A stretch of 64,000 nucleotides of DNA, taken from assembly GCF_014197535.1 (NCBI RefSeq), contig NZ_JACIFV010000006.1:1-64000 (forward strand). The letters are read 5' to 3'. The notes beneath the pieces are model-generated. The model saw only the letters and a list, made by a program, of their open reading frames with translations. It did not search any database and was not told the DNA's origin. The first letter of the stretch is position 1. Each line of letters starts with the position of its first letter. This document shows positions 32,941 through 42,521 of the stretch, in pieces. The position numbers were made by a program, and so were the translations under genes. The stretch comes from Rhizobium aethiopicum (lineage in GTDB: Bacteria; Pseudomonadota; Alphaproteobacteria; Rhizobiales; Rhizobiaceae).

Positions 32941-34848
32941 TCAGGCCTCCTTGTACCAGAAAACATCCGGCATATAGACGCCGAGATAGGAGGTGGGATC
33001 GAAGCCGTAGAGCGCCTTCTCCGGCAGGTTCTGCAGCTTGGCGGCACGCAGGATCGGCTGCAGCGTGCTGTTGATGAGGCCGATCGAGAAGACCTGCTGC
33101 GTGTAGAGCGACAGCATTCTGTGCCAGATCGCCTGACGCTCCTCGAACTTCGCCGTCGATCCCCATTGGCCGAGCAGATCGACCAGTTCGGCCGCTTCCG
33201 GCAGGTCGGGAGCGACACCTTCCTGGCCGGCGGAGAGATAATGCATGCCCCAGAGCGGCCATTGCAGCTGATCGTCGAGCGTCGGCGCAAGACCGGACGG
33301 CGACATGTCGGCCGTCGGCACGCCGTTGTCGAGGCCGTACCAAATCGACATCATGATGGTGCCGCTCATGGCGCGGTTGCGGAAGACGTCGCGCTGCGAG
33401 GTGCGGGTATAGAGCGCAAGCCCGATGTCGGCCCAGTGATCGTGCACCAGTTCCAGCACGTCGGTATCGAGATTGCTTTCGCCGGCGGTCTCGACGGTGA
33501 TCTCGGCGCGCCGCCCGTCGGGCAGCAGCCTTATGCCGTCGTCGCCGCGCCTGGTCAGGCCGAGCTCGTCGAGCAGGCGGTTGGCCTCATCGGGATCGAA
33601 TTTGACGAAGGCGTCGGCATATTCCTGCTTGAAGAGCGGACTGTCGGGCAGCACGGTATCGGCGCTCGGTGTGCCCAAGCCATAGAAGGCGACCATGTTG
33701 ATCTCGTGCCGGTTGATCGCCAGCGACAGCGCCCGGCGCAGCCGCACGTCGCGGAACAGGCCGCGCCACACCTCGTCGGCGCAGTTGAGGTTCGGCAAGA
33801 GCGTGATGCGCGAGCCGCGCGCGACCTTCCAGAGATTGACCTTCACCGGAAAGCGCTTCTCCGCCTCCTTCAGGAAGGTGTAGTCGTTGAAATCGATGCC
33901 GGTCGCCTGCAGGTCGGCCTCGCCCGCGCCCGCCTTGGCGGCGATGATCGACGAGGAAGAGACGTTGAGGACGAAACGGTCGAGATAGGGAAGCTGCCTG
34001 CCGTTTTCGTCGACGCGATGGAAGAACGGGTTGCGCTCGAAGACGAACTGCTCGGCCGGCAGCGCCGTCGTATTGCGCCAGGGATCCAGCGTCGGCAGGT
34101 TCGGATTCTCGGGACGATAGGAGCGCGCCATCTTGATGTGAAGGTCCTGCCATTTCTTGACGCGGAAGGTCTGCATCATCTGTTCCATCTTCGCCTGATC
34201 CGGCTGGAACTTCTTGTGGAACTGCTTCAGGTAATGCGCCGGCCCGAAGATGACGAGCGGCTGCGGGCCTGCCAAGCTCGGCAGGAACATCGGGTTGGGT
34301 TTTTCCCAGGTGTAACGTACGGTCAGCGGATCGAGCATCTCGAAGCGCGGGAGACCGCCGTGCGGACGAAGCTCGAGCGCGCCGCCGCCCGGCGTCAGCT
34401 TGTCGTTGAGGATGACGTCTTCCCACCAGTAGCGGAAATCATCGGCCGTGAACGGCGCCCCGTCCGACCATTTGTGGCCGTCGCGCAGGGTGAAGGTGAA
34501 GACCGTGTCGTCCTCGGAGCGGAAATCGGCCAGAATGTCGGGCTGGAACTGCAGGTGCTTGTCGTAGCCGATCAGGCGGGCATAGCCGTAGATCGTCATG
34601 AAACGGATGTCGCGCTGGCTGCCGATGATGGTGCGCACCGTGCCGCCATAGGCGCCGGGTTCGAGTCCCATCTCCTTCAGGTTGAAGATTCGCGGACGGG
34701 CGGGAATGCGCTCGGCCATCGGCGGCAGGCTGCCCGATGCCAGCCGCTCCTTGAGGAATTCCGGCTCACCGGCCGGCTCGGCCCGCAGGACCGCCGGCGC
34801 AATCGCAGCACCGACGAGGCCGCCCAGAAAGGTGCGACGCGTCACCAT
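32941..34848 (-). CDS. Extracellular solute-binding protein, family 5, Tat-exported
   Basis: 635 residues, a family-5 (SBP_bac_5) binding protein. The N-terminus has a twin-arginine signal (TRRTFLGGLVGAAIAPAV), so it is probably exported folded by Tat. Family motifs include FTLRDGHKWSDGAPFTADDF, the central DVRLRRALSLAINRHEI, and the C-terminal DPTSYLGVYMPDVFWY. It binds peptides or oligosaccharides in the periplasm; at this length an oligosaccharide-type ligand is plausible but not shown. It overlaps the ATPase gene by one base. Confidence 0.93.
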   Translation of the reverse strand: MVTRRTFLGGLVGAAIAPAVLRAEPAGEPEFLKERLASGSLPPMAERIPARPRIFNLKEMGLEPGAYGGTVRTIIGSQRDIRFMTIYGYARLIGYDKHLQFQPDILADFRSEDDTVFTFTLRDGHKWSDGAPFTADDFRYWWEDVILNDKLTPGGGALELRPHGGLPRFEMLDPLTVRYTWEKPNPMFLPSLAGPQPLVIFGPAHYLKQFHKKFQPDQAKMEQMMQTFRVKKWQDLHIKMARSYRPENPNLPTLDPWRNTTALPAEQFVFERNPFFHRVDENGRQLPYLDRFVLNVSSSSIIAAKAGAGEADLQATGIDFNDYTFLKEAEKRFPVKVNLWKVARGSRITLLPNLNCADEVWRGLFRDVRLRRALSLAINRHEINMVAFYGLGTPSADTVLPDSPLFKQEYADAFVKFDPDEANRLLDELGLTRRGDDGIRLLPDGRRAEITVETAGESNLDTDVLELVHDHWADIGLALYTRTSQRDVFRNRAMSGTIMMSIWYGLDNGVPTADMSPSGLAPTLDDQLQWPLWGMHYLSAGQEGVAPDLPEAAELVDLLGQWGSTAKFEERQAIWHRMLSLYTQQVFSIGLINSTLQPILRAAKLQNLPEKALYGFDPTSYLGVYMPDVFWYKEA

Positions 34849-36737
34849 CAGCGCAACTCCCGGATATCGGCGCCCTTGCGGGCGCGCACCAGATGGCCGT
34901 CGCCGAGATCGGCATAGGCAAGCTCGGCCGCGTCGTCATGCTCGGCGGTAAAGGTCACGCCCCAGTTCTGCTTGTCGGCGGCGCCGTTTTCCCGGAGCGC
35001 CCTGAAGTCGAGCGGCCGGTCGAGATCGGGGAAGGGGACGGCGGCGAGCAGCGATTTCGTATAGGGATGCACCGGATCGCGCAGAATGATCTCGCGCGGC
35101 GCGATCTCGACGATACGGCCCTTGCACATGACGGCGATGCGGTCGGCCATGTAATCGACGACGGCGAGATTGTGCGAGATGAATAGATAGGTCAGCCCCA
35201 GCTCTTTCTGCAGATCCTTGAGCAGGTTGAGGATCTGCGCCTGGACGGAGACATCGAGGGCCGAGACCGGCTCGTCGAGGATGACGAGTTTCGGGCCGAG
35301 CGCCAGGGCGCGGGCGATGCCGATGCGCTGGCGCTGGCCGCCGGAAAAGCTGTGCGGGTAACGGCTGAGGTAACGCTTGTCGAGGCCGATCGCGCCCATC
35401 AGCCCCTCGACCTTGCGCTTGCGCTCGGCGCTGTCGCCGCGGTCGTGGATCTCGAGCGGTTCGCTCAGAATGTTGCGCACCGTCATGCGCGGCGAAAGCG
35501 AGGAGACAGGATCCTGGAACACCATCTGGATCTTGGTGCGCAGTTCCTGCAGCTCGGCGCCCTTGACGGCGAGCACGTCGATGACCTCCTTGCCGTCGTT
35601 GAACACGACGGCGCCGTCGTCGGGGGTTATGGCGCGCATCAGGATCTTGCTGAGCGTCGTCTTGCCGCAGCCGGATTCGCCGACCAGGCCGAGACATTCG
35701 CCGCGGCGGATATCGAAGCTGACGTCGTCGACGGCGCGCACGACGGTGGCTTCGTGCTTGCCGAAAAGGCTGCGCCTGCGCGTCCTGTAGGTCTTCGACA
35801 GATTAGCGACGGAAAGCAGCGTGCCCGGAGTTTCGGCCTGTAGCGGCTTCTTCTTGCCGACAAGGGTCTCGAGATTGACCGGCACGTCGCGCAGCGCCTT
35901 CAGCCGCTCGCCGGGTTTCATGTCGAAATGCGGTACGGCCGCCATCAGGGCCTTCAGATACGGATGCTGTGGATTGCGGAAGATCGCCTCGACCGGCCCC
36001 GCTTCCATGATCTCGCCGTGATAGATGACGACCACCTCGTCGGCCATATTGGCGACGATGCCGAGATCGTGGGTAATCAGCAGCATCGCCATGCCGAGCT
36101 TGGCCTGCAGGTCGCGCAGCAGTTCTAGGATCTGCGCCTGGATCGTCACGTCGAGCGCCGTCGTCGGCTCGTCGGCGATCAGGAGCGCCGGCTTGCAGAT
36201 CAGCGCCATGGCGATCATGGCGCGCTGGCGCATGCCGCCGGACAGTTCGAACGGATACATGTCGTAGGTGCGGTGCGGATTGGAGAAGCCGACGAGGCCG
36301 AGCATTTCCTCGGTCCTTTGACGTGCTTCCTGCTTGTCGACGTCGGTATGGATCAGCAGCACCTCGCTGATCTGGTTGCCGACGGTATGCAACGGCGACA
36401 GCGAGGTCATCGGCTCCTGGAAAATCGTCGCCATGCGCTTGCCGCGCAGATCGCGCATCTCTTCACTGTCGCGCGGCAGCGACAGGATATCGGTCGTGCT
36501 GCCGTCGAGCGGATCGGTGAAGAGGATACTGCCTGACGCATTGGCCGGATTAGGCAGGATGCCCATGACCGACTGGCTGATCACCGATTTACCGGAACCG
36601 GACTCACCGACGAGAGCGGTGACCTTGCCCGGAAGAATGCGGAGATTGGCTTCCTTTACGACACGCAGGCGGTCGCCGAAAACGGAGAAGGAGACGTCGA
36701 GATTCTCGATACGCAACAGATCGGCAGCGGACGCCAT
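34848..36737 (-). CDS. ABC importer ATPase with two fused ATP-binding domains (DppD-DppF type)
   Basis: 629 residues carrying two complete ATPase domains. Domain 1 (about 1-280) has Walker [11 protein letters not shown], signature ELSGGMRQR and Walker [13 protein letters not shown]. Domain 2 (about 310-600) has [19 protein letters not shown] and [12 protein letters not shown]. Each is followed by the oligopeptide-transporter extension ([27 protein letters not shown]). It energises the importer at the inner membrane. It is the first gene of the operon ATPase, binding protein, permease B, permease C, an order different from dppABCDF. The start ATG at 36737 lies in a 156-bp gap downstream of the cyclase gene. 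Confidence 0.95.
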   Translation of the reverse strand: MASAADLLRIENLDVSFSVFGDRLRVVKEANLRILPGKVTALVGESGSGKSVISQSVMGILPNPANASGSILFTDPLDGSTTDILSLPRDSEEMRDLRGKRMATIFQEPMTSLSPLHTVGNQISEVLLIHTDVDKQEARQRTEEMLGLVGFSNPHRTYDMYPFELSGGMRQRAMIAMALICKPALLIADEPTTALDVTIQAQILELLRDLQAKLGMAMLLITHDLGIVANMADEVVVIYHGEIMEAGPVEAIFRNPQHPYLKALMAAVPHFDMKPGERLKALRDVPVNLETLVGKKKPLQAETPGTLLSVANLSKTYRTRRRSLFGKHEATVVRAVDDVSFDIRRGECLGLVGESGCGKTTLSKILMRAITPDDGAVVFNDGKEVIDVLAVKGAELQELRTKIQMVFQDPVSSLSPRMTVRNILSEPLEIHDRGDSAERKRKVEGLMGAIGLDKRYLSRYPHSFSGGQRQRIGIARALALGPKLVILDEPVSALDVSVQAQILNLLKDLQKELGLTYLFISHNLAVVDYMADRIAVMCKGRIVEIAPREIILRDPVHPYTKSLLAAVPFPDLDRPLDFRALRENGAADKQNWGVTFTAEHDDAAELAYADLGDGHLVRARKGADIRELR

Positions 36738-36893
36738 ACCAACGAAATTCCCCAGTCTTCTATGTTCCCGTTAAGGCAACACTATCGTACCGCAAACGGG
36801 GTGTCTAGCTGATGACAATCAAGGGGAAATTGCCGCGTTTCATCATCTCTGTCCGGAAGAAACGGGCCGTTTTAGCGGCTGCAACCTGACGTT

Positions 36894-38237
36894 TTACTGG
36901 ATGAATTTCTCCATACTTGTGCGCTTGACCTGTTTCTTGGCGTCGCGGTGCAGGAGAATAACCTGTTCGGCTTCGGAAAGTCCATTCTGCACGGCCTCGC
37001 GGAAATGTTCGTCGACTTGGATTTCCGGCGCCGGGGCACGCGGCTGCAGCACGGTTACTTTCTGGCGGACGCCGCGCAGCTTCTCCTCGCCGAGCGTCGT
37101 CCACTCGCCGCCGCAATAGCCGGCGAAGGCCTGGCTGGCGACGACCTCGCGGCCGTATTTCTTGGTCAGGATCTGCAGACGCTGCACCTCGTTGACCGCC
37201 GATCCGAAGGCGGAGAAGGTCAGCCGGTCCTTGAGGCCGACATTGCCGAACATGACATTGCCGACATGCAGGCCGATGCCGTAACCGATCCTGGCCAGAC
37301 CCTTTTGCTCGCGGTCGCGGTTGAGTTCGGCCACCCGCGCCTGCGCCTGGTAGACGGCCGAAAGTGCTGACTCGCAGGCGATTTTCGATGGGTCCTTGTG
37401 ACGCCCGCAGGGATAGACGGCCAGAAAGCCGTCGCCGAGGAAGCTTAGGATCTCGCCGCCATTGCGGTTGAAGGGGGCTGCGATCGCGTCGAAGAACTGG
37501 TTCAGCGTATCGATATAGGCCTGCCTTCCTTCCTTTTCGGCATACATGGTGGATTCGCGCATGTCGCCCATGACCAGCGCCGCACGGATCGTTTCGCCGT
37601 CGCCGCGGCGGATCTGGCCGTTCAGCACCCGCTTGCCGGCGTCGCCGCCGAGATAGGTGGTCAGCATGTTGTTGGCGAGCTTGCCGAGCACCGCCATCTT
37701 GGCGGCAACCGCCAGATGGTTCTGCATCCGGAGCAGCGCGTCGATCATGTCGTCGGTAAAGCCGTCATGGTGGTCGGTCGACCAGGAGCCCATCATACCC
37801 TGCACCGAATCGTCGCCGAAGGGCTGCACGAAGGCGAGGTAATCGGTCATCCTGTCCTTGCGCAGGTCCTCGAAAATCGGGAATTCGGCCGGCCCTTCCT
37901 GCATCAGCCGACGGCGTATGTGCTGCAGGTTGTTGTCGAGCAGGTAATAATAGGGGCTCTGCAGGAAGCGATCCGGCTTCTGGCCGGCGGGCATGCGGAA
38001 GCCCTCGATGGTGACGCCGCTGGCGCGCCGCCAGGTGAAGCTCAGCGCATCATAGAGCGGATGCAGCATAGAAAAGGTCAAGTGCACGCGCGCGATCGGC
38101 AGGCCGGCGGCGGCAAGCCTTTCGCAGAAGCCGCGCACGATGTTTTCGAGGTCGTCGCCGGCCAGCGAGGAATGCGTCAGCCATTCGGCGACCCGGTCCA
38201 ACAGGATGGAGGACACGCTGGATTCGATCGTGCTCAT
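36894..38237 (-). CDS. Class III adenylate/guanylate cyclase
   Basis: About 447 residues, soluble. The N-terminal domain (about 1-205) is of a kind found in several rhizobial cyclases (LLDRVAEWLTHSSLAGDDLE; LHPLYDALSFTWRR). The catalytic domain (about 220-400) has the two metal-binding Asp in ALVMGDMRESTMYAE and FLGDGFLAVYP, then HVGNVMFGNVG and FGSAVNEVQRLQ. These fit a single-chain homodimeric cyclase producing cAMP or cGMP. The ATG at 38237 opens the domain; an ATG 15 bases upstream is equally possible. Confidence 0.9.
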   Translation of the reverse strand: MSTIESSVSSILLDRVAEWLTHSSLAGDDLENIVRGFCERLAAAGLPIARVHLTFSMLHPLYDALSFTWRRASGVTIEGFRMPAGQKPDRFLQSPYYYLLDNNLQHIRRRLMQEGPAEFPIFEDLRKDRMTDYLAFVQPFGDDSVQGMMGSWSTDHHDGFTDDMIDALLRMQNHLAVAAKMAVLGKLANNMLTTYLGGDAGKRVLNGQIRRGDGETIRAALVMGDMRESTMYAEKEGRQAYIDTLNQFFDAIAAPFNRNGGEILSFLGDGFLAVYPCGRHKDPSKIACESALSAVYQAQARVAELNRDREQKGLARIGYGIGLHVGNVMFGNVGLKDRLTFSAFGSAVNEVQRLQILTKKYGREVVASQAFAGYCGGEWTTLGEEKLRGVRQKVTVLQPRAPAPEIQVDEHFREAVQNGLSEAEQVILLHRDAKKQVKRTSMEKFIQ

Positions 38238-38840
38238 TCGCGGTATGATCCTCATAAGGCACGCCATCCCCAAGAGCCAAAAATCCCCCGGCCGACGCAT
38301 TTTCATGCGCAGGTCACAAGGAAATCAGGATGTACGAGCGGTAATAATTGTCAACGATCTGCCGAAAGCCCGGCAGTAGCGCCCCCCGGATGGGGGATCG
38401 GACGGGAAGTCCTTTCTCGATGGTTCAATATCCAACTCAGATAGGGATGCTGCAAATGCGAAACAATGGGAGCCGGACTCTTTTGTGCGCCGAAGTTGCA
38501 GCAAAGGCCGCCGCCGGGGCATTTCGGCCACACCTCCGACTAAGGATATTGAGCATGAATATCCGAAAAATCGCGAGGCAAAACTCTGCCGCGTAACCCA
38601 TCCCTAACCCCTCCCCACAAGGGGGAGGGGCTTAACTTGCCGTGATGCCCTATTGAAATCATCGCCGAGAAGGCTGAGCTCGAACGAGCGCAGGTCGGCG
38701 CCACGAGTGAGCCCCTCCCCCTTGTGGGGAGGGGTTGGGGAGGGGTCTTGGGACGGTACAGCCCGGGCTGATGGCTGACAGAATGAACCGGGTTTAATTC
38801 CCCGCCATCATGCATTAGATCAGCTTCCTGAATTCCCCAA
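38238..38840. other. 603-bp intergenic region with inverted repeat pair
   Basis: No convincing gene. A reading frame at 38348-38596 (plus strand) encodes a basic peptide that matches nothing recognised and has no clear ribosome site. The right half contains two GC-rich palindromes. Promoters of the cyclase (minus) and the dehydrogenase (plus) should lie here. Confidence 0.5.
38598..38747. repeat. Pair of palindromic repeats in inverted orientation
   Basis: TAACCCCTCCCCACAAGGGG (within 38598-38633) and its inverted partner CCTTGTGGGGAGGGGTTGGG (within 38710-38747) flank a 76-bp spacer. The same core appears once at 94-125. Confidence 0.8.
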
Positions 38841-40193
38841 TTGAAAGATCCCGCCTTGGCCACTTCCACCTTCGACACGCTTCTGCAGAAGATCGAAACC
38901 CGCGCGGCGCGTGCCGGTATCATCGGGCTCGGTTATGTCGGCCTGCCGCTGGCGATTGCGGTGGCGCGCAGCGGTTTTCCGGTCACAGGCTTCGATATTG
39001 ATCCCGGCAAGATGGTGGCGCTCGATGCCCGCCGCTCCTATATCGATGCCGTCAGCAACGAGGCGCTTGCCGCCGAGATCGAGGCGGGGCGATTCCAGGC
39101 GACGACGAATTTCGCCGGCCTCGCCGCATGCGACGTGATCATCATCTGCGTGCCGACGCCGCTGACCAAGCATCGCGACCCGGACCTTTCCTTCGTCGAG
39201 GCGACGGCGCGCTCGATCGCTGAGCATCTGCGCCCCGGCCAGCTCGTCGCGCTTGAATCGACCACCTATCCCGGCACGACAGACGATATCGTCAAGGTCA
39301 TTCTCGAAGGCACCGGGCTGAGATCCGGCGCGGATTTCTTCGTCGGTTTCTCGCCGGAGCGCGAGGATCCCGGCAACCAGCACTACCACACGGCCACCAT
39401 CCCCAAGGTCGTCGCCGGCGACGGGCCTGAGGCGTTGGCCTTGATGAAGGCTTTCTACGGCGCGGCGGTGTCGACCGTCGTTCCGGTCTCCTCGAATGCG
39501 ACGGCCGAGGCCGTCAAGCTCACCGAAAACATCTTCCGGTCGGTCAACATCGCCCTCGTCAACGAGCTGAAGACCGTTTACGCAGCGATGGGCATCGACG
39601 TCTGGGAAGTGATCGACGCGGCCAAGACCAAGCCCTTCGGCTACATGCCCTTCTATCCCGGCCCCGGCCTCGGCGGCCATTGCATTCCGATCGATCCCTT
39701 CTACCTCACCTGGAAATCGCGCGAATATGAGTTGCCGACCCGCTTCATCGAGCTTGCCGGCGAGATCAATTCGGCGATGCCGCGTTATGTCGTCGGCAAA
39801 CTGGCCGAAGCGCTCGACATCCGCGCCGGCAAGGCGCTGAGCCGCAGCCGTGTGCTGGTGCTGGGGCTCGCCTACAAGAAGAACGTCGCCGATATAAGAG
39901 AGAGCCCGTCGCTGCGGCTGATCGAGATCATCGAGGAGCGCGGCGGCCGCGCCGATTACCACGATCCCTTCGTCGCCGAGATCCCGCCGACGCGCGAACA
40001 CCAGGCGCTGAAGGGCCGCAAGTCGGTGGCGCTGACGCCGCAGGCGGTGGCCGGCTACGATGCCGTGCTGGTGGCGACCGACCACGACAGGATCGATTAT
40101 GCGGCGCTCGCCAAAACCGCGACGCTGATCATCGATACGCGCAACGTCTTCGGCCGGATCGGCCTCTCGGCCGCCCACGTCATCAAGGCGTGA
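38841..40193 (+). CDS. Nucleotide-sugar dehydrogenase (UDP-N-acetylhexosamine/UDP-hexose 6-dehydrogenase type)
   Basis: About 450 residues in the UDP-glucose/GDP-mannose dehydrogenase family. The NAD-binding motif is GIIGLGYVGLPLAIA (about 27). The catalytic Cys lies in GPGLGGHCIPIDPFYL, and the C-terminal domain contains LVLGLAYKKNVADIRESPSL. The HYHTATIPKVVAGD and ALESTTYPGTTD segments favour the WbpA/TviB-like branch, which makes UDP-HexNAc uronic acids, over UDP-glucose dehydrogenase. The product would feed surface polysaccharide synthesis. The start is a TTG at 38841, or a second TTG five codons later; neither has a strong ribosome site. It overlaps the convergent DUF3095 gene by 11 bases. 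Confidence 0.9.
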   Translation: MKDPALATSTFDTLLQKIETRAARAGIIGLGYVGLPLAIAVARSGFPVTGFDIDPGKMVALDARRSYIDAVSNEALAAEIEAGRFQATTNFAGLAACDVIIICVPTPLTKHRDPDLSFVEATARSIAEHLRPGQLVALESTTYPGTTDDIVKVILEGTGLRSGADFFVGFSPEREDPGNQHYHTATIPKVVAGDGPEALALMKAFYGAAVSTVVPVSSNATAEAVKLTENIFRSVNIALVNELKTVYAAMGIDVWEVIDAAKTKPFGYMPFYPGPGLGGHCIPIDPFYLTWKSREYELPTRFIELAGEINSAMPRYVVGKLAEALDIRAGKALSRSRVLVLGLAYKKNVADIRESPSLRLIEIIEERGGRADYHDPFVAEIPPTREHQALKGRKSVALTPQAVAGYDAVLVATDHDRIDYAALAKTATLIIDTRNVFGRIGLSAAHVIKA

Positions 40194-41358
40194 CGGAAAC
40201 AGCCGTAAGCGATTTGCCGGTCATCCGGCTGGCGGCGACTGCATAGCCGCCGGCGGCGCCGTCGATGAAATGCATATGGTCGCGCGAGATCGGCGTCGGC
40301 ACGAAGCAGGTCATCAGTGCCGAGGACTGCCGATGCAGGCCGTAGCGGGCAATGCCCTTGGCCCGCGCTTCTTCCAGCAGCGTCTCGATCCGTTTCAAGC
40401 GGCCGACGTCGACATCGACCGTCATCTTCAGCCCGTCGTCGAACTTGCGGAAATCGGAATTGCCGGCGACGTCGCGTTTGTAGCGGCGGGCATCGAAGCG
40501 TCCGAGCGGAAGGCCGAGCCTGTAGCACGCGAGGATGATGGCGAGCTGCAGGAAGATGATGAACTTCTGCCACAGCCGCCTTCCGGCCGGAGCGGTGGCC
40601 TTGGCCTCGCGATTGATCCCCTTCAGCGAGAAGGCGAATTTCGGGCCGTCGGCCGGCACAGGGTGGCTGCCGCGGTTCTGCTCGGCGGTGATGGCGACGA
40701 TGCCGTTGACGAGATCGCGGAATTCTTCGCCCGGCCGGCCTTCGCCGGGCACGGCGATGATCGAGACGATCTCGCCGTTCTCGGCCTCGATCGGGCTCCA
40801 GCGGCAGGAAAGGCCGGTGAGATCCGGCCGCGTGCCCGGAGCGGCGCGCTCGATGCCGTAGCGGCCGAGCTTCATCTGTCGTTCCGCCCAGCTCGTGCCG
40901 CCGCCCCAGAACATCGCATAAGTGACGTGCGGGCTCGCGGAATAGCGCGCGACACGGACGTCGAGGCCCTCGGCGCGGGTATCGGCGACCGGCACGATGG
41001 CGATGCGCAGCATCAGGCCGAGATCCTCCTCGACCCAGACCTGCACGGCGGCAAGCGCATCGCGCGCCGCTTTCTCCAGCGAACCCGGAAGCGCGATCAG
41101 CGCGCCGTCGCCGCCGAAGACGAAGGGATAGTCGCCTTTGCCGACGGCATTCAGCACCGCCGAAATGACGCTGGCGCCGGCCATGTTGACATCCTTGTAG
41201 CGGCCGCCGGCGATCGCCTGCGTCGAGCCGACGATATCGGCAAGCGCCAGCACCCATCCCTCCGGCAGCGGCCGGTAATTGCCGGCATCGGTCACGCCCT
41301 CGAAGGCGCTGAAGAGCGGCACGTTCGCAAAGAATTCTTCGTCGGTCACGGTTGTCAT
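40183..41358 (-). CDS. DUF3095 protein with cyclase-like nucleotide-binding fold
   Basis: 391 residues matching the DUF3095 family. The N-terminal domain (about 1-200) looks like a degenerate nucleotide-cyclase palm: WVLALADIVGSTQAIAGGRY provides the first Asp, and YPFVFGGDGALIALPG provides GGDG. The C-terminal region (about 250-391) has a distinct ERQMKLGRYG to GLPLGRFDARRYKRDVAGNS pattern. The function is unknown; whether it makes or binds a nucleotide signal is open. It is divergent from the methyltransferase gene, with its 3' end overlapping the dehydrogenase gene. Confidence 0.8.
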   Translation of the reverse strand: MTTVTDEEFFANVPLFSAFEGVTDAGNYRPLPEGWVLALADIVGSTQAIAGGRYKDVNMAGASVISAVLNAVGKGDYPFVFGGDGALIALPGSLEKAARDALAAVQVWVEEDLGLMLRIAIVPVADTRAEGLDVRVARYSASPHVTYAMFWGGGTSWAERQMKLGRYGIERAAPGTRPDLTGLSCRWSPIEAENGEIVSIIAVPGEGRPGEEFRDLVNGIVAITAEQNRGSHPVPADGPKFAFSLKGINREAKATAPAGRRLWQKFIIFLQLAIILACYRLGLPLGRFDARRYKRDVAGNSDFRKFDDGLKMTVDVDVGRLKRIETLLEEARAKGIARYGLHRQSSALMTCFVPTPISRDHMHFIDGAAGGYAVAASRMTGKSLTAVSVTP

Positions 41359-41482
41359 GTCATCGACCTTAGCACAGACTCATATCGCTGCTGCAACGCC
41401 AATTCCCATTTACGGCAATCGACTTGGCAAGGTTTCATGTGTTAGCACGCGCTCACGATTTTCATCACGGATACGGATTTCG

Positions 41483-41962
41483 ATGAGCCGCCTCGACAGC
41501 TTCATTCGCCGGTTGACGGCCCAACGCGACATTCTGAACGCAATCGCCGATCTGGTCGAGGACATCGAAGGTCCGGTGCTGGAGTTCGGCCTCGGCAACG
41601 GCCGCACCTATGACCACCTGCGCGAAAAATTCCCCGACCGCCGCATCATCGCTTTTGACTGGGAGGTCCGCTCCTATTCGGCGTCGACCCCAGAGCCGCA
41701 AGATATGGTGACCGGCAATATCCGCGACTCCGGCCAAGCCTTCCTCGGCATCGGCGCAGCCCTTGCCCATGCCGATATCGGCACCGGCCATGACGAGATC
41801 GACGCGGTGACGCTGACCTGGCTGCCGCAGCTGATGGCCGGCGTGCTCGCCCCAAACGGCATCGCCGTTAGCGGTCTGCCGCTGGAGCATCCGGAGCTCA
41901 CGGCACTGCCGCTGCCCGACGGGATCAAGGAAGGACGATATTTCCTATATCGGAGGGTGTGA
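41483..41962 (+). CDS. Small class I SAM-dependent methyltransferase-like protein
   Basis: 159 residues. VLEFGLGNGRTYDHLREKFP is motif I of class I methyltransferases, with RRIIAFDWEVRS giving the acidic residue after strand 2. IDAVTLTWLPQLMAGVLAPN, then GIAVSGLPL, continues the fold. It is short, and no substrate domain is evident. An in-frame ATG 204 bases upstream would add a low-complexity extension overlapping the neighbour's region, so the ATG at 41483 is used. The target is unknown. Confidence 0.75.
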   Translation: MSRLDSFIRRLTAQRDILNAIADLVEDIEGPVLEFGLGNGRTYDHLREKFPDRRIIAFDWEVRSYSASTPEPQDMVTGNIRDSGQAFLGIGAALAHADIGTGHDEIDAVTLTWLPQLMAGVLAPNGIAVSGLPLEHPELTALPLPDGIKEGRYFLYRRV

Positions 41963-42003
41963 GGGAAGAGTAAGCCGCATCCGGCCTTTGAAGGAGGAGA
42001 GAA

Positions 42004-42504
42004 ATGAAACGCATCGAGATGAAAGTGAGCGGCGGCTGCCAGTGCGGCACCGTGCGCTACCACGCAACCGCCATGTTCGACAATTCGCATCTCTGCCATT
42101 GCCGCATGTGCCAGAAAGCCTCGGGCAACATCTTTGCCGCGCTCGTCGCCGCGCCCGATGATGCGCTCAGCTGGACACGCGGCAAGCCGAGCGTCTGGAA
42201 GAGCTCGGAGCTTGTCGAGCGCGGCTTCTGCGCCAATTGCGGCACGCCATTGTTCTTCCACCACCTGGAAAACGGTCGCACCAACCTGATGATCGGTTCG
42301 CTTGACAATCCGAACGCCTTCGCGCCGCATGCCAATACCTGCACCGAGAACATGGTGACATGGTTCGACACGATCACGAACATAGAAAATACTGGTGCAA
42401 CCGAAAATAACGGCGCCGACTGGGCCGCGGCGATCAAGCAGAGCAACAACCAGCACCCCGATCGCGACACCGCATCGTGGACGGTGAAGGGGCGTGACGG
42501 CTGA
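42004..42504 (+). CDS. GFA family zinc-binding protein
   Basis: 166 residues of the glutathione-dependent formaldehyde-activating (GFA/CENP-V) family. Zinc ligands are seen in GGCQCGTVRYH, CHCRMCQKASG and FCANCGTPLF. Founding members promote the adduct between glutathione and formaldehyde, but most relatives have no proven reaction. GGAGGAG lies just before the ATG. It follows the methyltransferase gene by 41 bp, so they may share a transcript. Confidence 0.9.
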   Translation: MKRIEMKVSGGCQCGTVRYHATAMFDNSHLCHCRMCQKASGNIFAALVAAPDDALSWTRGKPSVWKSSELVERGFCANCGTPLFFHHLENGRTNLMIGSLDNPNAFAPHANTCTENMVTWFDTITNIENTGATENNGADWAAAIKQSNNQHPDRDTASWTVKGRDG

Positions 42505-42521
42505 TTTCTAGAAGCTTCCGC

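Noticed and set aside
31921..34917. 998-codon frame on the plus strand opposite the importer genes
   Set aside because: Low-complexity charged sequence mirroring the permease and binding-protein genes, with no recognisable fold or ribosome site.
38348..38596. Small plus-strand frame before the nucleotide-sugar dehydrogenase
   Set aside because: No ribosome site and no recognisable sequence; kept only as a note in the intergenic entry.
41279..41482. Upstream extension of the small methyltransferase
   Set aside because: The extra residues overlap the opposite gene start, lack methyltransferase features, and a good ATG lies at 41483.
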